Source: Vibrio sp. MEBiC08052
GTDB taxonomy: Bacteria > Pseudomonadota > Gammaproteobacteria > Enterobacterales > Vibrionaceae
DNA length: 64,000 nt
NCBI RefSeq assembly: GCF_001506075.1
Contig: NZ_KQ947475.1
Span: 1,969,527-2,033,526, forward strand
Reading direction: 5' to 3'
The position numbers and the translations under genes are program-made. The notes under the pieces were generated by a model. The model saw only the letters and a program-made list of their open reading frames with translations, made no database searches and was not told the origin of the DNA. The stretch's first letter is position 1. Every line of letters starts with the position of its first letter. Positions 1 through 9,815 of the stretch are shown in pieces.

Positions 1-125
1 TCTTCAGTCACAGTAGCTTGAGTTATGATAACGAATCGTGCTGCTATTCTGTCATAGGAATGGCAGGAATAAAGAGGATTATTCGTTTTTAATCTCAATT
101 GCTGTTTTTTCGGACTATTTCTTAT

Positions 126-929
126 ATGTTTGAGCTTAAAAAAATCATATCTGCATTAATGATGCCCCTTCCCGCCCTGCTCATCATCGGTTTTATCGGC
201 CTGATGATGATTATGTTTTCAACAAAGAGGAAAATCGGTTGCCTGATTGTTCTGTTCTCTTACACATTGCTGTTTCTGGCATCATTTCAACCTGTTTCTG
301 ATCGCCTTCTCGCGCCACTGGAACGCAAGTATTCAGCCTTTTTACCCGTTGAAGGTAGCATCGACTACATCATGGTTCTCGGCAGTGGTCATGTCGTCGA
401 TGATCAGCTCCCACCGACATCTCAGCTCAGTCGCTCAGCACTGATGCGACTCACAGAAGGTATCCGAATTATGCGGATGTACCCGGGGGCTCGCCTGATT
501 CTTTCCGGATATGCCGGCGGTACCCGATTCAGTCATGCCCGAATGTTGGCAAGAGTTGCTTTATCACTCGGTGTGGCAAAATCAGACATCGTGTTATTGG
601 AAAGTGCTAAAGATACTTGGGAAGAAGCCCAGTTAGCCGCAAGTTTTGTCGGACCGAGAAAATTAGTACTCGTCACATCTGCCAGTCATATGGATCGCGC
701 GTTACATGAATTCCAGTCTGCCGGACTCAATCCGATCCCGGCACCGACCAACTACCTGTCTTATAAAAATATAGCGCAACCGTGGATAAAATATGCCCCT
801 AAAGCGATTTATCTTGAACAGACGGAGAAATATTGGCATGAAACATTGGGAAAGTTTTGGCACTATTTGAAAAACTGGGTCGCCAATCAGGAAGCGACCG
901 TCTCTGAACCAATGAAACAAGAGCTGTAG
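126..929 (+). CDS. elyC: ElyC/YdcF-family envelope biogenesis protein
   Basis: Inner-membrane protein of the DUF218 (YdcF-like) family. E. coli ElyC is needed for peptidoglycan assembly and undecaprenyl-phosphate lipid carrier metabolism. The N-terminus has two hydrophobic segments (about residues 6-30 and 36-55), then a DUF218 domain starting near DYIMVLGSGH and including SGYAGGTRFSHA and VTSASHMDRA. The ATG at 126 is preferred over an in-frame TTG at 99 because the protein then begins just before the first membrane helix, giving 267 aa. It stands alone, with a strong terminator about 130 bases after it. The family is clear; the exact cellular role is inferred from E. coli. Confidence 0.85.
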   Translation: MFELKKIISALMMPLPALLIIGFIGLMMIMFSTKRKIGCLIVLFSYTLLFLASFQPVSDRLLAPLERKYSAFLPVEGSIDYIMVLGSGHVVDDQLPPTSQLSRSALMRLTEGIRIMRMYPGARLILSGYAGGTRFSHARMLARVALSLGVAKSDIVLLESAKDTWEEAQLAASFVGPRKLVLVTSASHMDRALHEFQSAGLNPIPAPTNYLSYKNIAQPWIKYAPKAIYLEQTEKYWHETLGKFWHYLKNWVANQEATVSEPMKQEL

Positions 930-1233
930 CATGATGTTATCTCCCCATACTAGTTCGATTCACGGTCAGATCATGCAGATAAGTAGGAGGAGTTCCTCAT
1001 TTTGATTGCTATTACGGAATCGGCAGTCTAAAATTCGCGACTAAAGCATATTCTGTACCAGACAAAAACCGCTAAATTTAGCGGTTTTTGTCCTTATTGC
1101 CGGATAACCTCACAATGTAATTTCAGTACGGGTTATCCGATTATATAAGTAGATAAAATCTTCATAACTCAACTTTCAATTGTAATTTGCTCCGGATTGC
1201 TGGGTCTTCAGCATAAGCGACAGGACAATACCT
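930..1233. other. elyC-purR intergenic region
   Basis: No gene is seen between elyC and purR. The region holds one strong palindromic terminator (listed separately) and, after it, a stretch that must carry the purR promoter. No convincing PurR operator was found by eye. The 130 bases between the elyC stop and the terminator could be just the elyC 3' UTR; a small RNA ending at the terminator cannot be excluded. Confidence 0.5.
1061..1092. terminator. Bidirectional intrinsic terminator after elyC
   Basis: A perfect 16-bp inverted repeat reading GACAAAAACCGCTAAA and its complement, with essentially no loop beyond the central AAATTT. The arms themselves supply T runs on both strands, so it can terminate transcription from either side. 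Confidence 0.9.
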
Positions 1234-2244
1234 ATGGCTACGATAAAAGACGTTGCCCGCTTAGCGGGAGTTTCAACAACAACTGTTTCACATGTAATTA
1301 ATAAAACTCGGTTTGTGGCAGAAACGACTCAGGAAAAAGTCATGGCAGCCGTGAAGACACTGAACTATGCACCAAGTGCTGTTGCCCGGAGTCTGAAATG
1401 CAACTCAACGCGTACAATCGGGATGTTAGTGACCCAGTCTACCAACCCCTTCTTCTCTGAAGTCATCGATGGTGTTGAAAGCTATTGTTACCGACAAGGC
1501 TATACACTCATCTTGTGTAATACCGGTGGCCTCTATGAGAAGCAACGCGACTATATCCGGATGCTGGCTGAAAAACGGGTCGATGGGATATTAGTCATAT
1601 GTTCTGACCTGACTGCCGAGCTTTTAGAAATGCTCGAAGCCTATAGTGATATTCCCAAAGTCATTATGGACTGGGGGCCAGAAAGCTCTCAAGCCGACAA
1701 AATCATCGATAATTCAGAAGAAGGCGGCTACCTTGCAACCAAGTATCTGCTCGATAAAGGTCACCGTGATATTGCTTGTCTGAGTGGACATTTAGCAAAA
1801 GCCGCTTGTCAGGAACGGATTCAAGGGTTTCGCAGAGCAATGGCTGAAGCGGGACTAACTCCCAATGAAGACTGGATTCTGGAAGGCAACTTCGAATGTG
1901 ATACTGCGGTTCTGGCTGCTGACAAAATCATTGCGATGGATGAACAGCCCACTGCCGTTTTTTGCTTCAACGACACGATGGCTTTAGGATTGATGAGTCG
2001 TTTACAACAGAGAGGCATCAAGATTCCTGAAGATATATCGGTGATCGGTTACGACAATATTGAGATCTCTGAATATTTTTCTCCACCGCTGACAACCATT
2101 CACCAACCTAAACGCCGGGTCGGAAAAAATGCTTTTGAAATCTTATTGGAACGAATCAAAAGTAAAGAGCATGAGCGTCGTACGTTTGAAATGCATCCTG
2201 AAATTGTAGAACGCAATACCGTTAAAGATTTAAACAAAAATTAA
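1234..2244 (+). CDS. purR: HTH-type purine repressor PurR
   Basis: LacI-family transcription repressor of purine biosynthesis; binds operator DNA with hypoxanthine or guanine as corepressor. The N-terminus [20 protein letters not shown] is the LacI/PurR helix-turn-helix, followed by the hinge helix PSAVARSLK near residues 48-55 that inserts into the minor groove. The rest is a periplasmic-binding-protein-like effector and dimerisation domain ([43 protein letters not shown]). At 336 aa the length is close to E. coli PurR. It is monocistronic, followed by a hairpin and then the tfoY promoter. Two purine genes, purB and gsk, lie elsewhere in the window, but I could not recognise a PurR box at either. 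Confidence 0.95.
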   Translation: MATIKDVARLAGVSTTTVSHVINKTRFVAETTQEKVMAAVKTLNYAPSAVARSLKCNSTRTIGMLVTQSTNPFFSEVIDGVESYCYRQGYTLILCNTGGLYEKQRDYIRMLAEKRVDGILVICSDLTAELLEMLEAYSDIPKVIMDWGPESSQADKIIDNSEEGGYLATKYLLDKGHRDIACLSGHLAKAACQERIQGFRRAMAEAGLTPNEDWILEGNFECDTAVLAADKIIAMDEQPTAVFCFNDTMALGLMSRLQQRGIKIPEDISVIGYDNIEISEYFSPPLTTIHQPKRRVGKNAFEILLERIKSKEHERRTFEMHPEIVERNTVKDLNKN

Positions 2245-2261
2245 CACCTGATTGACATTTC

Positions 2262-2286
2262 GTTGGAGGGAGGTCATTCCTCCAAC
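2262..2286 (+). terminator. Probable terminator after purR
   Basis: Hairpin with an 8-bp stem (GTTGGAGG/CCTCCAAC) and a 9-base loop starting 17 bases after the purR stop. The downstream tract is pyrimidine-rich (CACTTTCTTTC) rather than a clean T run, so efficiency is uncertain. Confidence 0.55.
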
Positions 2287-2299
2287 CACTTTCTTTCTA

Positions 2300-2328
2300 T
2301 TGATAACCTTTATTAATTGGACTAGAAT
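2300..2328 (+). promoter_or_regulatory. Sigma70-type promoter of tfoY transcript
   Basis: TTGATA (2300-2305), a 17-base spacer and TAGAAT (2323-2328). This predicts a start near 2335, about 50 bases before the riboswitch aptamer, so the aptamer would be in the leader RNA. Seen by eye, not tested. Confidence 0.6.
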
Positions 2329-2386
2329 CACATATTGTGGAGTAGTTATTAGGATACTTACTTCATAATTCCGTACTGGAAAAGTG

Positions 2387-2474
2387 TCACGCACAGGGCA
2401 AACCATCTGAAAAGATGGGACGCAAAGCCTCCGGCCTAAACCATGAAAATGATAGGTAGCGGGGTTACCGATGG
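2387..2474 (+). promoter_or_regulatory. c-di-GMP-I (GEMM-I) riboswitch, Vc2 type
   Basis: The sequence matches the GEMM-I aptamer nearly base for base. It has TCACGCACAGGGCAAACCAT, a GAAA tetraloop hairpin (CATCTGAAAAGATGG), the conserved GGGACGCAAAGCCTCCGGCC core, CTAAACCAT, and the closing GGTAGCGGGGTTACCGATGG. It is the counterpart of the crystallised V. cholerae Vc2 aptamer, which also precedes the tfoX-like gene now called tfoY. It should bind cyclic di-GMP in the tfoY leader. The variable stem is shorter than in Vc2 (CCATGAAAATGATAGG region). The ATG of tfoY is 127 bases downstream. Confidence 0.97.
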
Positions 2475-2493
2475 CAAAAATGCATTTCATGTT

Positions 2494-2513
2494 CGTCAAT
2501 CATTTGACGTTTT
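2494..2513 (+). terminator. Candidate riboswitch expression-platform hairpin
   Basis: Twenty bases after the aptamer there is a perfect 6-bp stem CGTCAA-TCAT-TTGACG followed at once by TTTTGTT. It could act as a weak intrinsic terminator or as a structural switch coupled to the aptamer. The stem is short and AT-rich, so this is only a candidate. Confidence 0.35.
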
Positions 2514-2600
2514 GTTAACATACTTCCTGCATTCTTTTGCTAAATTCTCGGACCTGACTTTGGTGGCGTATTCATTTAAAAATACACCGAGACGTAAAGC

Positions 2601-3191
2601 ATGGACAAACCAATTCTTAGAGATTCAATGCGGCTTTTTGAACAACTGGGCCGTGTCAAATCACGCTCAATGTTCGGCGGGTTTGGTATTTTCGTAAACG
2701 ACATTATGTTTGCACTTGTCGTTCAAGACAAACTACATATACGAGCAGACAGTCATTCACTGGAAACGTTTAAAGCAAAAGGTTTTGAACCTTATGTGTA
2801 TACTAAACGTGGTTTTCCTGTTGTGACTAAGTATTTTGCGCTTCCCGCAGACTATTGGGATGATATCAATACGATTCTCAATATCGCGAAACAAGCCTAT
2901 TTGAATGCAAAGGATGAAAAAACGACGCATGTAGAAACAAAACCGCAACGATTGAAAGATCTGCCGAATCTTCGCCTAGCAACCGAACGGATGCTACGCA
3001 AAGCAGGTATTCATTCCGTTGAAGAACTTCATCAGAAAGGTTCTCTCAGTGCATATAAAGCGATTTTGAGCTCTCATCCTTCAACACAACCACCGCTAGA
3101 GCTCCTATGGGCATTAGAAGGTGCGATTGAAGGAAAGCACTGGTCAGTGATTTCTCAAGCAAGACGCGATGAGCTGGCTCGGCAAATTTAA
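2601..3191 (+). CDS. tfoY: TfoX-family regulator TfoY
   Basis: TfoX/Sxy-family regulator, 196 aa. It has the two family domains: TfoX-N (about residues 3-95, with [19 protein letters not shown]) and the helical TfoX-C (about 110-190, with [19 protein letters not shown]). In V. cholerae the paralogue TfoX drives chitin-induced competence, while TfoY drives type VI secretion and motility and is controlled by c-di-GMP. Assignment to TfoY rather than TfoX rests on the Vc2-type riboswitch upstream and the position next to purR. The ATG has a weak ribosome site (GAGACG about 8 bases upstream). A strong terminator follows. Confidence 0.92.
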   Translation: MDKPILRDSMRLFEQLGRVKSRSMFGGFGIFVNDIMFALVVQDKLHIRADSHSLETFKAKGFEPYVYTKRGFPVVTKYFALPADYWDDINTILNIAKQAYLNAKDEKTTHVETKPQRLKDLPNLRLATERMLRKAGIHSVEELHQKGSLSAYKAILSSHPSTQPPLELLWALEGAIEGKHWSVISQARRDELARQI

Positions 3192-3266
3192 TTTGTTGAA
3201 CAAGCTTTCCTCTATCGTATACATGCCCCAAAGTATACAACTCCCATCTGGTCATCGAGCCTGAAC

Positions 3267-3300
3267 AACAAAGCACCGTCAACGGTGCTTTGTTATTTTT
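3267..3300 (+). terminator. Intrinsic terminator after tfoY
   Basis: A 13-bp stem (AACAAAGCACCGT and its complement) with a minimal loop, followed by TATTTTT. It lies between the convergent tfoY and glgA genes; the T tract is on the tfoY side. Confidence 0.9.
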
Positions 3301-3343
3301 CATCATTTGTTGTTTCTCAAGAGCATGAGATTCAATGCATAAA

Positions 3344-4801
3344 TTAGTAGCCCATCAGCGCGGCTTCATACATCCGAACATACTGCTGAGCAGAATCTTC
3401 CCAACGAAAATCTTGCTGCATAGCACGCAACTGTATATCTAACTTTTTCTCTGGATGCTGCAAATAGAACAGTAATGCACGCTGCATACAGATGAGTAAT
3501 GCTTCCGGAGTCGGTTCCATAAAACTGAACCCCGTCGCTTTATCGGGGAAATGGTCATAGTTAAAAACGGTGTCTTTCAACCCACCCACCTCTCGAACAA
3601 TCGGCAGCGTGCCATAAGCCATACTATAAATCTGATTCAATCCACACGCTTCAAACTCAGAGGGCATCAAAAAGAAATCTGCTGCGGCTTCGACCAAATG
3701 AGCAAAACGGTTACTGTAAGCCTCAACAAACGCAAATTTTTGTGATGACGTCGCAGAAATCTGATGTAGACGATTCGCGATCTCCGGCTCCCCTGTCCCG
3801 ACAATCACCAGTTGCACGTCATTTCGCAAAAACTGTTCCAGAATCGGCAACAGATAGTGAAACCCTTTTTGATAAGTCAAACGACAGACCATCCCAAACA
3901 CGGGTACATCCCTAGTTGGCAATAACAACTCTTCCTGTAGCTGATGTTTGCAGGTCGCTTTCCCTTCTATTAACGAATCGGGCTCATTGGTGTAATTGCG
4001 TGGAATATAACTGTCAATTCGAGGATTCCACTCTGAGTAGTCACAACCATTAATAATACCGAACAAATCCCTCTCGCGACGGACAAAATCATCGACTAAT
4101 CCGTGGGCACCAAGTGGTGTCAATAACTCTGCAGCATAGTGAGGACTCACGGCATTAATCTTATCTGCATACGCAATGCCGACTCTGAGCACACTCACAT
4201 AACCATGACCATACTGTAGGGACGCCATACCACTTAAATGTAGTTCAGGGATAATCTCCAATTCATCATAAGAAAAGACCCCTTTAAACAGAGCATTATG
4301 AATCGTCAATATACTCTTCATCCGCTGAAAATAAGGATCATTGGCATAGCGTGTTTTTAATAGAAAAGGGACAAATCCGGTATGCCAATCGTTGGCATGA
4401 ATAATATCAGGCTGAATGCCCAACTTCGGTAAAACATCCAGTACCGCAGCAGAAAAGAATCCAAAGCGTTCCCCATTATCGGCATAGGCCCGATTATGTT
4501 CGGAATACAGCTCCGGCCGATCAAAATATTTATCACAATCAATCAGGTAAATTTCAACACCGTCCCGATCAAACTTGCGAACTTGATACGCTGTATGGGG
4601 CCAATGAGACAGTTCAGTCTCCAAAATCACAGCTGTGTCAGCTTTGTCCGGCACGAGACGATAACCCGGCAACACAATTCTTACACGATGCCCCATGCCA
4701 CTCAAAACCGTAGGAAGCGCTTTGGCGACATCAGCCAAACCACCACTTTTTACAATCCCTGCAACTTCTGAAACGGTAAACCATACATCGATTTGTTCCA
4801 T
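3344..4801 (-). CDS. glgA: Glycogen synthase (ADP-glucose type)
   Basis: Transfers glucose from ADP-glucose to the non-reducing end of a growing alpha-1,4-glucan. It is a GT5/GT-B fold enzyme: the N-terminal KSGGLADV motif (about residue 18) binds ADP-glucose, HANDWHTG is in the N domain, and the C-terminal half has VCRLTYQKGFHYLLP and the PSEFEACGLNQIYSMAYG glutamate motif. The ATG at 4801 starts one base after the glgC stop and gives 485 aa. An in-frame TTG at 4813 would overlap glgC. It forms a two-gene operon with glgC, so precursor and polymer synthesis are co-expressed. No branching enzyme or phosphorylase is adjacent. Confidence 0.95.
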   Translation of the reverse strand: MEQIDVWFTVSEVAGIVKSGGLADVAKALPTVLSGMGHRVRIVLPGYRLVPDKADTAVILETELSHWPHTAYQVRKFDRDGVEIYLIDCDKYFDRPELYSEHNRAYADNGERFGFFSAAVLDVLPKLGIQPDIIHANDWHTGFVPFLLKTRYANDPYFQRMKSILTIHNALFKGVFSYDELEIIPELHLSGMASLQYGHGYVSVLRVGIAYADKINAVSPHYAAELLTPLGAHGLVDDFVRRERDLFGIINGCDYSEWNPRIDSYIPRNYTNEPDSLIEGKATCKHQLQEELLLPTRDVPVFGMVCRLTYQKGFHYLLPILEQFLRNDVQLVIVGTGEPEIANRLHQISATSSQKFAFVEAYSNRFAHLVEAAADFFLMPSEFEACGLNQIYSMAYGTLPIVREVGGLKDTVFNYDHFPDKATGFSFMEPTPEALLICMQRALLFYLQHPEKKLDIQLRAMQQDFRWEDSAQQYVRMYEAALMGY

Positions 4802-4802
4802 G

Positions 4803-6020
4803 TTAGAATCCAACTTTCATTCCTTTTGCAATCACCACAATTCCCCCTTCAGAGACATAGAATCGCTTCCTATCCAATTCTAAGTCTTCACCAATCACGG
4901 TGCCGGGTGCAATTTCAACATGCTTATCAATAATAGTCCGTTTTATGGTACAACCGGCACCAATTTTTCCATCACCTAAAATAACAGATTCACTGATATG
5001 AGACCCAGCTGCAATATTACTCCGATAACCAAGAATTGATTTAAAAATCGTTGCCCCTTGAATATAACTACCGCCCGATACCAGACTATCAGTAATCTTA
5101 ACACGGCGATCATCGGCATCCACAAACGTTGCAGGTGGTAACGGTGGATAATAGGTATGCAGCGGCCAACTTCGGTTGTACAGTGAAAACAAGGGATCAT
5201 TATTCAGCAAATCCATGTTGGCGGCCCAATAAGAGTCAATCGTTCCAACATCCCGCCAATAGGTGGTTTTTTTTTCACCTTTAATTTTATTGGTCGAGAA
5301 GTCGTAAACGTAAACATGTCCTTCAGGAAAAAGTTTCGGAATAATATCTTTCCCGAAATCATGGCTGGAATGTACATTGGCTGCATCTTTTTTCAGTTCA
5401 TCGCAAAGAACATCCGCATCAAAAATATAGTTTCCCATCGAAATTAACGCCCACTCCGGTTCTCCGGGAATCGGCTTAGGTTTGTCCGGTTTCTCTTCAA
5501 AACCGATCATCTTTCCATCACAGTCCACTTCAATCACACCAAACTGGGATGCATCCTTGATTGGCATACGTAACGCAGAGACAGTTAGATGAGCTTCTGT
5601 CTGTTTATGGAAATCCAGCATCTGGCGAACATCCATTTTATAGATATGATCCGAGCCGAATATACAAACATAATCAGGTGAGGCAAGTTCGATGAAACGA
5701 ACATTTTGATAAATGGCATCAGCGGTTCCTTCATACCAACGTCTCCCATCTCTCATCTGAGCAGGAATAACATCAATGAATCGATCCGTAATACCAGACA
5801 CATTCCAACCTTTTTTCAGGTGGACATAAAGTGATTGAGACTTAAATTGGGTCAATACGTAAATACGCATCAAATCCGCATTGACAAAGTTGTTCAGAGC
5901 AAAATCAATCAACCGATAGCTTCCTCCAAACGGAACTGCGGGTTTACTTCTGCCTTCGGTTAAAGGTCTCAGCCGAGATCCTTCACCACCAGCTAAGATC
6001 ATACTCAATACACCAGCCAT
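4803..6020 (-). CDS. glgC: Glucose-1-phosphate adenylyltransferase
   Basis: Makes ADP-glucose from glucose-1-phosphate and ATP, the committed and allosterically controlled step of bacterial glycogen synthesis. The N-terminal nucleotidyltransferase domain begins MAGVLSMILAGGEGSRLRPL and continues with RSKPAVPFGGSYRLIDFALNN (split here by function: pyrophosphorylase signature, then substrate loop). WYEGTADAIYQN and the glucose-1-P region GFEEKPDKPKP follow. The C-terminal part is a left-handed beta-helix with hexapeptide-like repeats (SHISESVILGDGKIGAGCTI). At 405 aa it is the usual length. It is the first gene of the glgC-glgA operon, with GGAG 8 bases before the ATG. Confidence 0.96.
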   Translation of the reverse strand: MAGVLSMILAGGEGSRLRPLTEGRSKPAVPFGGSYRLIDFALNNFVNADLMRIYVLTQFKSQSLYVHLKKGWNVSGITDRFIDVIPAQMRDGRRWYEGTADAIYQNVRFIELASPDYVCIFGSDHIYKMDVRQMLDFHKQTEAHLTVSALRMPIKDASQFGVIEVDCDGKMIGFEEKPDKPKPIPGEPEWALISMGNYIFDADVLCDELKKDAANVHSSHDFGKDIIPKLFPEGHVYVYDFSTNKIKGEKKTTYWRDVGTIDSYWAANMDLLNNDPLFSLYNRSWPLHTYYPPLPPATFVDADDRRVKITDSLVSGGSYIQGATIFKSILGYRSNIAAGSHISESVILGDGKIGAGCTIKRTIIDKHVEIAPGTVIGEDLELDRKRFYVSEGGIVVIAKGMKVGF

Positions 6021-6392
6021 TATTGAAACTCCATATTACCTTTTTATAATCTGCTGCGACCTAGTGCCATAGGCCGGTACTTACTTTTTCATGTCACAAA
6101 AAATTAATGCAACACGTTGTTTATAACTTATCGGGATTATCACAGAATACAAAATTGAAACGCCAAACTAGTGAAGCACCTATCGGTTAGCGTCTCTAAC
6201 TCCCAAGCTAGTTCACAAAAAGCAAAAAAAGTAAGAATATTATGAGCATCATGCTACAGCGCAGACCAAGGGATTATATGAAATCATCACTAAGCCTCCC
6301 TACCGATCTCGATACTGCCGGAACATTCAAAATAAATAGCAATATAAATAAGTGATGATATAAAAAAGGCAGCAATTTGCTGCCTTAGTTCA
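6021..6392. other. glgC-topA intergenic region
   Basis: Contains the upstream region of glgC (minus strand) and the 3' region of topA. Apart from the topA terminator at 6362-6385 I see no gene or recognisable operator. The glgC promoter must lie here, but no clear -35/-10 pair was identified. Confidence 0.5.
6362..6385 (-). terminator. Intrinsic terminator of topA
   Basis: On the minus strand: GGCAGCAAATTGCTGCC, a palindromic stem, followed by TTTTTTA. It begins a few bases after the topA stop codon. Confidence 0.85.
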
Positions 6393-9023
6393 TTATGATT
6401 TTACTTTTTTTCTCTTATCTGTGACTTGCCACTGACCATCGACATACAGAACGGTCCAACCGGTGGGTTTGCCGTCAATTTCCGTACGCACATAATGCTC
6501 TTTCGATTTACGGCTAAATCGAATGACAGCGGGTACACCATCAGGGTCATGGGTTGGCGCTGAAGCCAGATACTTAAACTTATCGGGAATGCGCTCTTCA
6601 AAACGCGCAAATTCTTCAACTAACGGTGCACGGGTTTCTCTCGATTTCGGGAAGTTACTGGCAGCCATAAACAGTCCGGAGGCACCATCACGCAAGACAA
6701 AATAAGCATCCGATTTTTCACACGGTAACTCAGGGAAATGAACCGGTTCTTCCTTCGGTGGGGCTATCTCACCATTTTTCAGGATTTTCCGGGTATTTTT
6801 ACACGACTCATTGGTGCATCCCATATATTTGCCGAAACGACCGTTTTTCAGCACCATATCGGCACCACATTTGTCACATTCAACAACCGGCCCATCGTAT
6901 CCTTTAACCTTAAACTCACCATGTTCGACGATATAACCGTCACAATTCGGGTTGTTACCACAGACATGTAATTTCCGCTTATCATCGATCAGATAAGCAT
7001 CCATGGCGGTTTCACAAATCGGACACCGTTTTTTCGCCCGCAAGGCCGCCGTTTCAACATCCTCTTCAAGGACATTAATGACGCCGTCCTCATCCCCCAA
7101 ATTAATTGTCGTCTTACAACGCTCTTTTGGTGGCAAAGCATACCCGGAACAGCCAAGGAATACTCCGGTCGAAGCCGTACGAATTCCCATTGGTCGAGAA
7201 CATGTCGGGCACTCAATATTGGTCAGAACAATATGATTCGGCTTCATGCCGCCGTCTTCTTCCTGTTGTTCAGCCTGCTCAAGGGAGACGGAAAAATCAC
7301 TGAAAAAGTTATCAAGAACACCTTTCCATTTCGCATTTCCTTCAGCAATCTGGTCCAGCTTCTCTTCCATTCGGGCGGTAAAATCATAGTTCATCAGATC
7401 ATTGAAACTATCATCTAAACGATCCGTAACAATCTCACCCATTTTTTCCGCGTAAAAGCGTCGTTGCTCAATTTTTGCGTAGCCACGATCCTGAATCGTG
7501 GAGATAATCGACGCATAAGTTGATGGTCGGCCAATCCCACGCTTCTCAAGCTCTTTTACGAGTGCGGCTTCGGTATATCTTGCCGGTGGCTTGGTAAAGT
7601 GTTGCTTCGGATCCAATGCGTCTAAAGAGAGCGTTTCACCGATTTGCACACCCGGCAGAATTTGATCTTCATTCTTACCCAAAGGTCTCTGAACGCGAGT
7701 CCAACCATCAAACTTCAGAATACGCCCTTTGGCTTTTAGGGTATATTCGGCAGCTTTCACACTAACTGTGGTTGAATCATAGCGAGCTGGCGTCATCTGA
7801 CATGCAACAAACTGATTCCAGATTAATGTGTATAGTTTATGGGCATCGGTATCCATACCTTCCAGCGCATCAGCCAGAACATTGACATCCGAAGGACGAA
7901 TCGCCTCATGGGCCTCTTGTGCCCCCGCTTTACTGCCATACACGTTAGGGCTATCGGGTAAATATGCTTCCCCGAAATTTGTTTGCACATAATCTCGAAC
8001 GGCATCGACCGCTTCGGTACTCAAATTAGTCGAATCAGTCCGCATATAGGTGATATAACCAGCTTCGTACAAACGTTGCGCGAGCATCATGGTTTTCTTC
8101 ACACCATATCCCAAGCGCGTACTTGCGGCTTGTTGCAGTGTCGAGGTAATAAATGGCGCAGAAGGTTTGCTCGATGTAGGGCGGTCTTCCCGCTTACACA
8201 CCTCATATTGTGCTGATTCAAGCACACTCACTGCAGCTTTGGCATCCTGCTCATTCAGTGGCTTAAATGCCACACCATCTTTTTGCGCAACCAACAGACG
8301 CAGGCCTTTCCCATCCGGTGTCTGGGTATCGGCATGAATATCCCAAAACTCTTCCGGCACGAATGCCTTAATTTCCCGCTCTTTTTCAACCAGTAGCTTG
8401 ACCGCAACGGACTGAACCCGACCAGCGGACAGACCGCGAGCAACTTTCTTCCACAACAGTGGAGAAACCATGAACCCCACGACACGATCCATAAAACGAC
8501 GTGCTTGCTGGGCATTCACGCCATCCATATTCAGTTCTCCGGGCTCATGGAAAGCCTGTTGGATCGCGTTTTTGGTGATTTCATTAAAGACAACGCGCTT
8601 ATAGCGATCCTCTTCACCACCGATAATCTCGCGCAAATGCCATGCGATCGCTTCCCCCTCTCGGTCCAAATCCGTTGCGAGGTAAACGCAGTCGGCATCT
8701 TTTGCCAACTTCTGAAGTTCAGAAACGACTTTTTCCTTGCCCGGAAGCACCTGATAATTGGCTTCCCAACCATGGTAAGGATCAACCCCCATTTTTTTTA
8801 TCAGTGCATTGCGTTCTTTCTCTTTTTTTAAACGTTCTTTCTCTTCTGCACTTAAATGTTTCGTTGAAACAGGTGTTGATTTTTTGGTTGAACTTGCTTG
8901 ACCAGAGGTAGGAAGATCTCGGACATGACCGACACTAGACTTCACAATATAGTCTCGGCCAAGATATTTATTAATCGTTTTAGCTTTGGCTGGAGACTCC
9001 ACTATAACCAGTGATTTACCCAT
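6393..9023 (-). CDS. topA: DNA topoisomerase I
   Basis: Type IA topoisomerase that relaxes negative supercoils. The ATG at 9023 gives 876 aa and the canonical start [20 protein letters not shown]; the upstream in-frame extension is not family-like. The TOPRIM domain has Glu9 and the acidic triad DLDREGE (118-124). The catalytic tyrosine is Tyr326 in YITYMRTDS, and [12 protein letters not shown] follows. The C-terminal third holds three four-cysteine zinc ribbons (CPTC, CPIC and CDKC types), then two ribbon-like segments without cysteines (PYFVLRDG-like region and the final [10 protein letters not shown] part). Ends at a strong terminator; yciN is divergent. Confidence 0.96.
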   Translation of the reverse strand: MGKSLVIVESPAKAKTINKYLGRDYIVKSSVGHVRDLPTSGQASSTKKSTPVSTKHLSAEEKERLKKEKERNALIKKMGVDPYHGWEANYQVLPGKEKVVSELQKLAKDADCVYLATDLDREGEAIAWHLREIIGGEEDRYKRVVFNEITKNAIQQAFHEPGELNMDGVNAQQARRFMDRVVGFMVSPLLWKKVARGLSAGRVQSVAVKLLVEKEREIKAFVPEEFWDIHADTQTPDGKGLRLLVAQKDGVAFKPLNEQDAKAAVSVLESAQYEVCKREDRPTSSKPSAPFITSTLQQAASTRLGYGVKKTMMLAQRLYEAGYITYMRTDSTNLSTEAVDAVRDYVQTNFGEAYLPDSPNVYGSKAGAQEAHEAIRPSDVNVLADALEGMDTDAHKLYTLIWNQFVACQMTPARYDSTTVSVKAAEYTLKAKGRILKFDGWTRVQRPLGKNEDQILPGVQIGETLSLDALDPKQHFTKPPARYTEAALVKELEKRGIGRPSTYASIISTIQDRGYAKIEQRRFYAEKMGEIVTDRLDDSFNDLMNYDFTARMEEKLDQIAEGNAKWKGVLDNFFSDFSVSLEQAEQQEEDGGMKPNHIVLTNIECPTCSRPMGIRTASTGVFLGCSGYALPPKERCKTTINLGDEDGVINVLEEDVETAALRAKKRCPICETAMDAYLIDDKRKLHVCGNNPNCDGYIVEHGEFKVKGYDGPVVECDKCGADMVLKNGRFGKYMGCTNESCKNTRKILKNGEIAPPKEEPVHFPELPCEKSDAYFVLRDGASGLFMAASNFPKSRETRAPLVEEFARFEERIPDKFKYLASAPTHDPDGVPAVIRFSRKSKEHYVRTEIDGKPTGWTVLYVDGQWQVTDKRKKVKS

Positions 9024-9455
9024 AATTGACTCAAATGTCCTTAATCCAAATGCGAACGTGGTCGCAATTACACTCAAAATTAGACTTCTTTTTACTATCG
9101 AGCGAGACAACAAGAAGATCAACCTGTTTTTGCAAATTGATACTTAATTGCTCGACAATTGTCCGAATCGAATTTTAGCTTAGTCTAAAACTCAGATACA
9201 CACTCAGGTAATCTCTCTCAGGATACCGTCTTGTATGATGGAACACATCTCAAACGGCTATCTCAAACTGCCTGCGTATACTAAATGGACTCTCGACATC
9301 TCTCGAAAAAAATCCACCGTTCTATGGGATAAGTCACAGAATAAACCATGATGACCGCAATAATTCTGGCTTCTGAAAGAGCATTTCCTCACAAAAACTG
9401 CATATCAGAGCCATTTCGGTATAAAATGAGCCGACTTGGATGAAAGGAGGTACGA
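9024..9455. other. topA-yciN divergent intergenic region
   Basis: About 430 bases between divergent topA and yciN, so it should carry both promoters. On the plus strand a TATAAAAT box ends near 9427, close to the yciN start. The yciN ribosome-binding site AAAGGAGGT (9443-9451) is an almost perfect anti-16S match. No operator or RNA structure was recognised in the rest. Confidence 0.5.
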
Positions 9456-9722
9456 ATGAACAATAAAAAAGCCATTTCCGTTTCAGATCTGCTGATGATT
9501 GCCAATCAATTGATTCAGGAACATGAACATTACATTGAAGGAATGCGTGCAGAGTCCGTTGAAGAAAAAGACGGTGTGCTGGTATTTAAAGGTAACTATT
9601 TTCTTGATGAGCAAGGCTTACCAACTGCAAAAACAACTGCCGTATTTAATATGTTCAAATATTTGGCTCATCAACTATCTAAAGAATTTACGCTTCCGAG
9701 TGAGGCCCGCGAAACACGATAG
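9456..9722 (+). CDS. yciN: YciN family protein (DUF2498)
   Basis: An 88-aa soluble protein, [19 protein letters not shown]..., matching the YciN/DUF2498 family by its N-terminal [18 protein letters not shown] segment and the central [20 protein letters not shown]. Its function is unknown. In E. coli and Vibrio the gene sits beside topA, as here, which suggests an old linkage but not a mechanism. It has a near-consensus Shine-Dalgarno sequence. It is convergent with aroA, with a hairpin between them. Confidence 0.85.
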   Translation: MNNKKAISVSDLLMIANQLIQEHEHYIEGMRAESVEEKDGVLVFKGNYFLDEQGLPTAKTTAVFNMFKYLAHQLSKEFTLPSEARETR

Positions 9723-9744
9723 AAGCTTTCATGTCGTTGATTGA

Positions 9745-9771
9745 TGCCACTTACGTAAGGCAAGTGGCATA
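9745..9771. terminator. Hairpin between yciN and aroA
   Basis: A 9-bp perfect stem ATGCCACTT/AAGTGGCAT with a 9-base loop in the gap between two convergent genes. Neither strand has a good T run, so it is a likely but weak bidirectional terminator. Confidence 0.45.
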
Positions 9772-9815
9772 TTCTGATATAGTTAGATGAGATTACCGCA
9801 CTCTATCATTCGCGA

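Noticed and set aside
2230..2499. 89-codon minus-strand frame across the riboswitch
   Set aside because: Antisense to a highly conserved RNA whose base conservation explains the open frame; no recognisable protein.
2443..2697. 84-codon plus-strand frame starting inside the riboswitch
   Set aside because: It overlaps the conserved aptamer and the tfoY start in another frame, has no ribosome site and no protein-like pattern.
8990..9122. N-terminal extensions of topA, clpA, serS, bioF and hisF in open upstream frames
   Set aside because: The extensions are not family-like and mostly overlap upstream genes or lack ribosome sites; internal ATGs give canonical N-termini and lengths.
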